Position numbers and translations under genes: made by a program. A stretch of DNA of 44,811 bases from Actinoplanes couchii. Its GTDB lineage: Bacteria; Actinomycetota; Actinomycetes; Mycobacteriales; Micromonosporaceae. The notes beneath the pieces are model-generated. The model was not told the origin of the DNA. It saw only the letters and a program-made list of their open reading frames with translations, and ran no database searches. The stretch is from the NCBI RefSeq assembly GCF_016862075.1, contig NZ_BOMG01000075.1:1-44811 (forward strand), read 5' to 3'. Of this stretch, positions 7,834-14,509 are shown piece by piece. Each line of letters starts with the position of its first letter. Position 1 is the stretch's first letter.

Positions 7834-8092
7834 CGCGGCGGCCCTAGATGTCTGCCCTGCCGGAAGCCCCGCAGGCGATGTTGTCTGCCATGACGGATGC
7901 CTTGAAGATGACCGCTTCTGTCGTGGTGGATGCGCCGGAGATGGCCCTGCCTTTCCTGGCGGATGACTCGGGGGTGGACTCGTCTCTTGTGACGGCCTCG
8001 CCGCGGGTGGTCTTGCCCGCTGTGGCTCTGGCTTTTGGGGTGCTCCTGGTCTGTGCCGGGCGGGATGGGGGTGCGCGGCCGGCTGGTGGTCG

Positions 8093-8692
8093 TCATCGCG
8101 GGATGCCCAGTGTGACCAGGAGGTCCTCGTGGAGTTGGAACCACACTGCGTGATACGACGTGGTGGTGTCGGCCAGATGCTCCATCGCGCCCGCCTCGGC
8201 GCGGGCCAAGGCCGCTGCCAGGCGTGGACGGTAGCGACTGAAGCGTGGCAGCGCCTCGGTCAGGGAGTGGCAGACCGGGGCTGCTCGGCGATCCAGGTCG
8301 GTGAAACGGGTCAGGACCCGGCCGTCATACGCAGCGTCCTTGTGGTCGTTGACCTCGGGCACGCCGCCGACCGGGCGCATGTGCCAGGCCGAGCACAGGT
8401 CCAGCAACTCGGGATTGAGCCCGAGGAAGGTCTCGTAAGCGTCGGCCACCTCGGGCAGTGAACCCGAAGCCGCCAACTCTTCGGCGACCAGGCGGGCATC
8501 CGCGGCCTTGCCCGCCTCGGTCAGGCCCCAGCCGCCGAACGGGCTGGGAATCTTCGTCACCAGGCCGGCCACCGCCAGGTCGATCAAATGGGACTCGGTC
8601 TCGGGTATGGACAAACCGGTGGCCTCGGCGACCCGCTCCAAATCGGTGAAGCCCATGCAGCGCAGGGTGTGGAGCACCAGTAGATCCGTCAT
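8093..8692 (-). CDS. Winged-helix protein coupled to a TetR gene
   Basis: This 199-aa protein has an N-terminal helix-turn-helix (LLVLHTLRCMGFTDLERVAEATGLSIPETESHLIDLAVAGLV) and a wing-like GWGLTEAGKAADARLV, resembling MarR/winged-helix folds. The C-terminal 120 residues are helical and rich in Trp and His (CSAWHMRPVG, TTTSYHAVWFQLHEDLL), perhaps a ligand or dimer domain. The start overlaps the upstream TetR stop as ATGA, so translation is coupled. The PPDK-like gene lies 259 nt downstream on the same strand, so it may act with or on that gene. The exact family is not recognised. Confidence 0.7.
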   Translation of the reverse strand: MTDLLVLHTLRCMGFTDLERVAEATGLSIPETESHLIDLAVAGLVTKIPSPFGGWGLTEAGKAADARLVAEELAASGSLPEVADAYETFLGLNPELLDLCSAWHMRPVGGVPEVNDHKDAAYDGRVLTRFTDLDRRAAPVCHSLTEALPRFSRYRPRLAAALARAEAGAMEHLADTTTSYHAVWFQLHEDLLVTLGIPR

Positions 8693-9729
8693 GATCGCAC
8701 CGCTTCGGTCGGAGGGTGGGCGTTGGCGACGGCGTGACCGGCGCCCCGGCCGTGGGCCCGGGCGACGACCCGGCCGGCTCGGATGCGGACGGCTGCCTCG
8801 GTGTTGTCGGAGATCTCGGCGCCGATCGCGGCGGCGAGAGCGGGCCCGTCGTCGAGGTCGACGTGCACGGGGGGAGCGGCAGCGGCCGGGAATGTCTGGC
8901 GAAGGCAGGCCGCCAGGCCACTGAGGCGTAGTTGGACCAGGGCGCCGGTCTCGGCGGGATTGTCGGTCACCACCGCGATCGTCACGCGCTCCCCGTCGGT
9001 GGCGGCGCGGACCGCCTCCTCGGCGGCACCGAGCCGGGCCGCGCCCAGCACGACGACCAGGCCGTCCTCCGGCTCGGGCCAGGGGTCGTCGCAGAGCTCG
9101 GCCCCCCGTACAAAATCGAGGTGTGGGGGAGCCCAGGCATCGTCCAGGTCGAGGCCGGCCAGGTGACCGCAAGCCTTCGTCACGTCGAATGGGTCACCGA
9201 AGCCGGGCGCAGCCTCGGCGAGGTGATCGGCACCGTGCAGGAGTGTGAGGATCAGCTCCGCGAGGCGGACGCGGCGGGTCGCCACCGGTGGGCAGGACTC
9301 CAGGGAGAGGGCCAGCAGTAGCGCCTCCAGCCGGGTCAGCTCGCCCAGGACGGCACGGCCCGGGTCGTCGTCGAACACGCCGGTCACCGATCGCGATCGC
9401 AGCCGGGCGACGGCGACGTTGTCGGTGGTGAGCGGTAGTCGCTCGATCCAGGACCGCGCGAACGCCTCGGCGGCACCTGTCACGTTGGTGATCAGCGACT
9501 CGGCGGACCGGTGCTGGGTGTGTGGCCAGGAATCCAGCAGCACCGCCAGGTAGAGCGAGCGCTTGCTCGGAAAATTCGAATAGACGGCCCCGCGGGTCAG
9601 ATCGACTCGGGAGGCGATCCGGTCGATCTTGGCGTCGGCATAGCCGTGCTCGGCGAACTCCTCGACGGCCGCGCCGAGCACGGTGGCTCTGGTGCGTGCC
9701 TGCTGTTGTGCGCGTGTCAACCGGACCAT
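8689..9729 (-). CDS. TetR family regulator with long C-terminal extension
   Basis: This 346-aa protein from the ATG at 9729 begins with a standard TetR_N domain (TRATVLGAAVEEFAEHGYADAKIDRIASRVDLTRGAVYSNFPSKRSLYLAVLLD). A helical ligand domain follows up to about residue 200. The last 140 residues are unusual for TetR: GLVVVLGAARLGAAEEAVRAA, VTIAVVTD and VHVDLDDGPALAAAIGAEI then VRIRAGRVVARAHG read like an alternating alpha/beta fold. It may be thioredoxin-like without a CxxC, but this is a weak resemblance. It overlaps the winged-helix gene by 4 nt. The ABC-F gene is divergent, with its promoter 50-80 nt away, but control of it is only a guess. Confidence 0.8.
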   Translation of the reverse strand: MVRLTRAQQQARTRATVLGAAVEEFAEHGYADAKIDRIASRVDLTRGAVYSNFPSKRSLYLAVLLDSWPHTQHRSAESLITNVTGAAEAFARSWIERLPLTTDNVAVARLRSRSVTGVFDDDPGRAVLGELTRLEALLLALSLESCPPVATRRVRLAELILTLLHGADHLAEAAPGFGDPFDVTKACGHLAGLDLDDAWAPPHLDFVRGAELCDDPWPEPEDGLVVVLGAARLGAAEEAVRAATDGERVTIAVVTDNPAETGALVQLRLSGLAACLRQTFPAAAAPPVHVDLDDGPALAAAIGAEISDNTEAAVRIRAGRVVARAHGRGAGHAVANAHPPTEAVRS

Positions 9730-9772
9730 GCCGCGAACGATACACCCGACATCTGGATGATGAGAACATCTG

Positions 9773-9810
9773 AAAATGGGTTGGCTCGGGAGTGCGGGGA
9801 CCGCTAACGT
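9773..9810 (+). promoter_or_regulatory. WhiB7-like promoter for the ABC-F leader
   Basis: An AT-rich AAAAT at 9773-9777 precedes a -35 TTGGCT (9781-9786). After an 18-bp spacer comes a -10 TAACGT (9805-9810). WhiB7-dependent promoters are known for an AT-rich stretch just upstream of the -35. The predicted transcription start falls at or just before the leader-peptide ATG at 9818, giving a leaderless or near-leaderless uORF. Confidence 0.55.
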
Positions 9811-9817
9811 TGCCGCC

Positions 9818-9862
9818 ATGTACGAGGGATTCGCTTTCATGAGGATCCGCAGCAGCCGCTGA
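9818..9862 (+). CDS. Leader peptide MYEGFAFMRIRSSR upstream of ABC-F
   Basis: This 14-codon ORF lies 99 nt upstream of the ABC-F start. Its C-terminal RIRSSR codons overlap one arm of a hairpin (9845-9852). Short leader peptides that sense ribosome stalling by antibiotics are a known control of ABC-F and Erm resistance genes. No Shine-Dalgarno sequence is evident, but the predicted transcription start nearly coincides with the ATG. The peptide is inferred from position and structure, not from homology. Confidence 0.6.
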   Translation: MYEGFAFMRIRSSR

Positions 9863-9914
9863 CGGCGGCGCGACCTGCGGATTTGCCCCGCCGTCTCGGT
9901 GTCCTGCCGGGCGG
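9845..9914 (+). promoter_or_regulatory. Mutually exclusive hairpins: putative attenuator
   Basis: Arm A ATCCGCAG (9845-9852, inside the leader ORF) is exactly complementary to A' CTGCGGAT (9875-9882). Arm B GACGGCGG (9861-9868, overlapping the leader stop) is exactly complementary to B' CCGCCGTC (9888-9895). The order A-B-A'-B' means both helices cannot form as simple hairpins together. B' can also pair weakly with GGCGG at 9910-9914. This is the architecture expected of ribosome-mediated attenuation; which form blocks expression cannot be told from sequence. Confidence 0.65.
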
Positions 9915-9961
9915 CCCCACATGGCTACCCGGCTCATCTCGAGCTGCGGAGCTTTTCGATC

Positions 9962-11575
9962 ATGTCTCTCGCGCACCTGCGTGCCGATAACGTCACTGTC
10001 CGACTGGGAGCGCGTCAGATCCTTGACCGCGTTTCCGTCACCGTCTCACCCGGCACACGGCTCGCCGTCGTAGGCGAGAACGGCCGGGGTAAGACCACAC
10101 TGCTGCACGTCCTGGCCGGCCTGCTGATTCCCGACGAGGGATCGGTGCACCGGTCCGGAACCATCGGCTTGGCTGCCCAGGCACTGCAAGCCGCCCCCGG
10201 TGACACCGTGGGCACCCTGACGAATGCCGCCCTGGCCGACTCGCGAACGGCATTGGCGGAGCTGGACGAAGCGACTGCCGCACTGTCGGCGACCTATGAA
10301 GCCGGCGGGCCCGTAGCGGCAGCCGGCGGCACACGAGACGACGCCTCGGGAGGTGGAGTTGAGGAACGGTATGCGGCCGCGCTCGAAGTGGCGACGCAGC
10401 TCGACGCCTGGGATGCCGAGCGCCGGGTGGACGTCGCGCTGGAGGCGCTGAACGCGTGCACCGATCGGGGCCGGGAACTGCGGAGCCTGTCGGTGGGGCA
10501 GCGGTACCGGGTTCGGCTGGCGTGCCTGCTCGGGGCACACCACGACATCCTGCTGCTCGACGAGCCCACGAACCACCTGGACGCGGACGGTCTGGACTTC
10601 CTGACCGCCCGGGTGCGGGCCCATCCGGGCGGGCTGGCCGTGGTCAGTCACGACCGGCAACTGTTGCGGGACATCGGCAGGCAGTTCCTCGACCTGGACC
10701 CGAGTGCGGACGGGCGGGCGCACGTCTACACCGGCGGGTACGGCGAATGGCAGGAAGGACGGCGACGGGATCGGGCGTCATGGGAACAGGACTATGCCGA
10801 GCAGCAGGCTGAGCACGTCCGGCTGACGGCGGCCGTGGACCGGGCACGGAACCGGCTCACCACCGGCTGGCGACCGGACAAGGGCGTCAACAAGCACAAA
10901 CGCCAGTCCCACACACCCGGTGTGGTGCAGGCGCTGAACCGGGAACGGGAGGCTCTGGAGGCGCATCGGATCACGGTTCCGGTTCCGCCGCCGGCGTTGC
11001 GCTGGCCGGATCTGGGCACGCGCAAGGGGGTTCCACTGCTGAGAGCTGAGGGGGTACGGGTTTCGGGACGACTGGACGAGGCGGTGACTCTGGTTCTGTC
11101 CGGTGGGGATCGGCTGCTCGTCACCGGTGGCAACGGTGCCGGCAAGTCCACCCTGCTGGCGTTGCTCGCGGGGCGGTTGGCACCGGGTTCCGGCGCGGTT
11201 CACCGCGCGGTGGACGTGCGGGTGGAGCTGATCGCCCAAGAGGTGCCCGAGCGGCCGGGCGACACCACTGCGCACCGGCTGCTGAAAGGCGCCGGCACGC
11301 TGGGGCTGCTCGACGCGGAGGCGTTGCGGACTCCGGTGCGGTTGCTGTCGCAAGGGCAGCAACGACGGCTGGATCTTGCTTTACGGCTTAGCGGTAAGCC
11401 GGACTTGCTGATCTTCGATGAGCCGACCAATCACCTGTCGTCGGCTCTGGTGGACGAGTTGACCGAGGCGTTGTTCAGTACCCCGGCCGCGGTCGTGATC
11501 GCCACTCACGACCGTCGGTTGCTCAGCGATCTGTCCACCTGGCCACGCCTGCACCTCGGCCGGCCACTGGGCTGA
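9962..11575 (+). CDS. ABC-F type ribosomal protection / antibiotic resistance ATPase
   Basis: This 537-aa protein has two ABC ATPase domains and no membrane segments. Domain 1 has Walker A GENGRGKTT, signature LSVGQRYRVRLA and Walker B ILLLDEPTNHLD. Domain 2 has Walker A GGNGAGKST, signature LLSQGQQRRLDLA and Walker B LLIFDEPTNHLS. The linker holds a basic helical hairpin (RLTTGWRPDKGVNKHKRQSHTPG). This resembles actinobacterial macrolide/lincosamide/streptogramin-type ABC-F proteins (TlrC, OleB, VarM group), which displace drugs from the ribosomal exit tunnel. The ATG at 9962 follows GGAG by about 10 nt. The leader peptide and hairpins upstream support drug-inducible expression. The drug class is unknown. 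Confidence 0.9.
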   Translation: MSLAHLRADNVTVRLGARQILDRVSVTVSPGTRLAVVGENGRGKTTLLHVLAGLLIPDEGSVHRSGTIGLAAQALQAAPGDTVGTLTNAALADSRTALAELDEATAALSATYEAGGPVAAAGGTRDDASGGGVEERYAAALEVATQLDAWDAERRVDVALEALNACTDRGRELRSLSVGQRYRVRLACLLGAHHDILLLDEPTNHLDADGLDFLTARVRAHPGGLAVVSHDRQLLRDIGRQFLDLDPSADGRAHVYTGGYGEWQEGRRRDRASWEQDYAEQQAEHVRLTAAVDRARNRLTTGWRPDKGVNKHKRQSHTPGVVQALNREREALEAHRITVPVPPPALRWPDLGTRKGVPLLRAEGVRVSGRLDEAVTLVLSGGDRLLVTGGNGAGKSTLLALLAGRLAPGSGAVHRAVDVRVELIAQEVPERPGDTTAHRLLKGAGTLGLLDAEALRTPVRLLSQGQQRRLDLALRLSGKPDLLIFDEPTNHLSSALVDELTEALFSTPAAVVIATHDRRLLSDLSTWPRLHLGRPLG

Positions 11576-11767
11576 GGCGGTCCGCAGGCGCGGTTGGTGA
11601 GGGGCCGTGGATGGTCCGCGGACTGAAACGGCCCCGAGGCGGCTGCAGGCGAGAGCTGTGGTTGGTTGCCGGGTCGAGGCGGCCCTGGGGCGGCTGTTGG
11701 TCACTGGGCTGAGGCGGCCCGGTGGCGGTTGTTGGTGGGAGTTGTGGTTGTCACTGGGCTTAGGCGG
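11565..11767 (+). repeat. Dispersed copies of the ABC-F 3' end
   Basis: CACTGGGCTGAGGCGG, which includes the last codons and stop of the ABC-F gene (11565-11580), recurs exactly at 11702-11717 and with one change at 11752-11767. The DNA between copies is G/T-rich and holds related imperfect units (GTTGGT, GAGGCGGCC). No gene is seen between 11576 and 11808. Confidence 0.75.
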
Positions 11768-11808
11768 GCTGGAGGTGTCAGGGGTGTGGGTGGTCGGGGG
11801 GCGGGCGG

Positions 11809-13332
11809 TCAGCGGACTGAGCAGTCCAGGATTCGGCCATCGGTGGTTCCCAGGAGGAGACGGCCCGGGGACGGGGTGGTCAGGGCTGTGCTGACCACCG
11901 GAACTCCGGACAGTGTCACGTAGTGGTGCCACTCGGGGGTGCCGGATCGGAGGTTCAGGGCTACCACCTCGCCGTCGTTGTAGGCGATGTAGATGGTCTT
12001 CTCGTTGGCGTCCAGCGCCGTCGCGGGGTGGTCGGATCGGAAGACCCAGTTCGGGGTGCCGGTTTGGAGGTTTCGGCTCACCACGAAAGCGCCGCCTGGC
12101 TGTAGACCCAGACCGTTGTAGACGGTTCCGGCGTGGATCAGGCTGCCGTCTGCTGCTTCTACTCCGGGGCCGGCGAAATGGGTCTCGTTCGGTTCCCAGG
12201 AGAACGGGAACAGGCGGTGGAACTCCGAGGGCGATGGGAGGCGGGGAACGGACGGTCCGGGGAATTCTGCGGCTGCCAGCCAGTATTTTTTCGAACGGTG
12301 GGGGCGTTTGGCCGCTCGGGTGTAGATCCGGGAGCCGCGGCGGATGCGTAGATCGGCGCGGCTGCCGGCTGTCACGATGGGGGCGGTTGCCGGCTGGCCG
12401 TCGGCGCTGGGTACGAGGGTTACCAGGCTGCCGGGGTCGATGCGGTCCAGTTCTGCGCCGTCGTCCAGGGCCAGGCGGAGCAGGATTCGTGGGCTCTGTT
12501 CCCAGCCGGGGTGGACCACGCCTGCCCAGACGCCTTCGGTGGTGACCACCAGGTCTCGGCCTCCTTCGGCGTCGGGTACGGACCACAGCAGGTCTCCGGA
12601 CCGTGACCACGCTTCGGCTATCACGCCGTCGAGGGCGGCCAGGATCCGGCCGTCGGGGAGCATTTCGACGGCGCGGACCTCACGTCGTGGTTTCGCGGCT
12701 GTGGTCAGGTAGCCGGGGAATGCGGAGGGCAGGGCTTTCAGGCGAGCCGCGAGGACCTGAGGGCTGTACGGATCGCGAGGTGCGGGGACTCGGGGGCCGG
12801 CCAGTTCGGTCAGTTTCAGCCGGTGGGGCTCGACCTTGCGCCAATCCTTGCGGATGACGGTGCTCACGTAGCCCTCGGATCTTGCGGCGGGGTCCTTCCC
12901 ATCGTCGGAAGGGGCTCTGAGGATGCGTAGTTCATGGCTGTTCAGCCACTCCAGGTCGAGTATCTGGCGGCCGGTGTGGTCGTCGATCAGGGAGTGGGTG
13001 GTGCCGGTCTTCCAGTTCAGCAGTAGTAGTTCGCCCTCGAAGAAGTAGCCGCCGTCGTATCTGCCGGTTCCGATCGTCAGCAGTGGATGTTCGGGGTGGA
13101 ACGCCATCGTGTGGACCGGGAAGCGTGATCTCACCACGGCTCGGCAGCGGAGATCGGTGGCGTTGTAGACGGCTACCGGGGCGAATCCGGACTGGTGGGC
13201 GCCGGCCACCGCCAGCATCTCGCGGCGGTCCGGGCCGGGGCGGTTGCGGATGGCGAGGGTGGGGCGTCCGATTTCGGTCAGCGGACGGTCGCCGAGGATC
13301 CGGTCGACACGCAGCGCGGCGGCGGGAGGCAT
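11809..13332 (-). CDS. PQQ/WD40-like beta-propeller protein
   Basis: This is a 507-aa protein from the ATG at 13332; the frame is open to 13527, but the extra residues are low-complexity. The body is a run of beta-propeller blades. VHTMAFHPEHPLLTIGTGRYDGGYFFEGELLLLNWKTG resembles a WD40-type blade, and near the C-terminus GAFVVSRNLQTGTPNWVFRSDHPATALDANEKTIYIAYNDGEVVALNLRSGTPEW is typical of PQQ-like repeats. There is no signal peptide from this start, so it is probably cytosolic. It may act as a sensor or scaffold; no catalytic residues are evident. It is alone on its strand, flanked by repeat-rich spacers. Confidence 0.75.
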   Translation of the reverse strand: MPPAAALRVDRILGDRPLTEIGRPTLAIRNRPGPDRREMLAVAGAHQSGFAPVAVYNATDLRCRAVVRSRFPVHTMAFHPEHPLLTIGTGRYDGGYFFEGELLLLNWKTGTTHSLIDDHTGRQILDLEWLNSHELRILRAPSDDGKDPAARSEGYVSTVIRKDWRKVEPHRLKLTELAGPRVPAPRDPYSPQVLAARLKALPSAFPGYLTTAAKPRREVRAVEMLPDGRILAALDGVIAEAWSRSGDLLWSVPDAEGGRDLVVTTEGVWAGVVHPGWEQSPRILLRLALDDGAELDRIDPGSLVTLVPSADGQPATAPIVTAGSRADLRIRRGSRIYTRAAKRPHRSKKYWLAAAEFPGPSVPRLPSPSEFHRLFPFSWEPNETHFAGPGVEAADGSLIHAGTVYNGLGLQPGGAFVVSRNLQTGTPNWVFRSDHPATALDANEKTIYIAYNDGEVVALNLRSGTPEWHHYVTLSGVPVVSTALTTPSPGRLLLGTTDGRILDCSVR

Positions 13333-13850
13333 CACATGATCATCCCGGACCGGCCGGTGGTGGGAAACGGGCGACAGCGCGGAGCCGGGACGTGGGCGGT
13401 GCGGGAGTCCGGGGCCGGGGTTTAAAGGCGGCTGTGGGAAGCCGTGGCGGAGATCGAGTCGGGAACCAAAAAAGGAGGCGGCAAAGAGGGGAGGCGGCAA
13501 AGAGAGAGAACCAAGACGGAGGACCAAGCGGTGGTCTGCGGCGGAGGGCCATGCGGAGGGTTAAGGCGAAAGGAAAGGCGATGGTCCGAGGCGTAGAACC
13601 TCAGGTCGGGAGCCGGGAGCCGGGAGCCGGGAGCCGGGAGCCGGGAGCCGGGAGCCCGGGAGCTGGGAGCTGGGAGCTGGGAGCTGGGAGCGGGGCGCTA
13701 GGAGCGGGGAACGGGGCGCCGGGAATCGGGAACGGCGAACGGAGCGCCAGGAGCGGGGAACGGGGCGCTGGGGGCGGAGAGCGGGGAGCGGGGAGCAGGA
13801 TTGGGGGGAACGGGGTCACGGGATTGGGGATCGTTTGGCATCATCGGCGC
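13333..13850. other. Repeat-rich spacer between propeller and PLDc_N genes
   Basis: The 518-nt spacer shows no convincing gene. It holds two GGAGGCGGCAAAGAG units at about 13470-13506, the heptamer array at 13609-13690, and further degenerate GGGAGCGGGGC-like units up to about 13800. The open frames across it are repeat translations (GSREPGAGS-like). Confidence 0.65.
13609..13690. repeat. Heptanucleotide tandem array (GGGAGCC then GGGAGCT)
   Basis: About seven head-to-tail GGGAGCC units turn into about four GGGAGCT units, followed by degenerate GGGAGCGGGGC stretches. The period of 7 cycles through all frames, so it would make a coding tract prone to frameshift. It lies entirely in a spacer. 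Confidence 0.9.
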
Positions 13851-14237
13851 GTGATTCGTCTCTACTCGTTGTTTGTGCTGGTCGACCTTGTGTTGATCGT
13901 GTGTGCGCTGATCTCCTGTCTTTCTGCTGAGGAACACGAGATCCGGGCGCTTCCACGGGTCGTCTGGGTGTTTCTGATCCTTTTGTTCTCTCCCATCGGT
14001 GGGATCGCCTGGTTTGTTGCCGGGCGGCCCGCTCGTCCGATAACGCTCAGCAACGGGACCGTCTGGCGGCCGGGTAGTGGGTTTCCCGAGAAGCAGCGGC
14101 CGCGGGCACCGGACGACGACCCGGAGTTCCTGAACGGGATCAACAAGAAGGACGACGAGGACCTGATGAAGAAGTGGGAGGCGGATCTTCGCCGCCGCGA
14201 GGAGGAGATGCGCCGCAAGGAAACCGGCGAGAGCTGA
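13851..14237 (+). CDS. PLDc_N domain membrane protein
   Basis: This 128-aa protein starts at GTG. Two membrane helices (LYSLFVLVDLVLIVCALISCL and VVWVFLILLFSPIGGIAWFVAG) flank AEEHEIRALPR, the pattern of the phospholipase D nuclease N-terminal (PLDc_N) family. A charged cytosolic tail follows (DDEDLMKKWEADLRRREEEMRRKE), likely a short coiled coil. There is no phospholipase catalytic domain. These small proteins are common in actinobacteria and of unknown function. The start was placed here because everything upstream in frame is repeat translation. Confidence 0.8.
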   Translation: MIRLYSLFVLVDLVLIVCALISCLSAEEHEIRALPRVVWVFLILLFSPIGGIAWFVAGRPARPITLSNGTVWRPGSGFPEKQRPRAPDDDPEFLNGINKKDDEDLMKKWEADLRRREEEMRRKETGES

Positions 14238-14249
14238 GAAAGCCCGCTG

Positions 14250-14400
14250 AGCGCCAGGACGCCGGCGGAAGCGAAAGCGGGCGAGGCCGGCGGCAGCCAA
14301 AGCGGGAGGGCCGGCGGAAGCGAAAGTAGGCGAGGCTGGCGGAAGCGGAAGCGGGTGAGGCTGGCGGAAGCGGAAGCGGGAGGGCCGGCCGCGGCGGAAG
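14250..14400. repeat. Imperfect GGCGGAAGCG(A/G)AAGCGGG repeats
   Basis: About six imperfect units of roughly 25-33 bp share GGCCGGCGGAAGCGAAAGCGGG-like cores, with GAGG or GAGGGC between them. They fill the spacer between the PLDc_N gene and the large kinase. Confidence 0.75.
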
Positions 14401-14509
14401 AGGGGCGACGACCGGCCAGGGGCGGATACGGAAGCGGCCGAAGAGAGCAGGACCGTAAGCCGGGGCGACGGGGCCTCACGAAAGAGCGGGCCCGGCCGAT
14501 CAGGTCTGT

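Noticed and set aside
7830..8144. 104-aa basic minus-strand ORF between the PPDK-like and winged-helix genes
   Set aside because: It is His/Arg/Gly/Pro-rich with degenerate RxGHLxGI repeats. It overlaps the winged-helix gene end and has no start signal. I see nothing else in this 259-nt gap.
13609..13690. Possible CRISPR-like array
   Set aside because: The units are 7 bp and contiguous with no spacers, so it is a microsatellite.
13083..13850. Upstream extension of the PLDc_N reading frame
   Set aside because: It overlaps the propeller gene antisense and then translates the heptamer array. The family N-terminus begins at the GTG at 13851.
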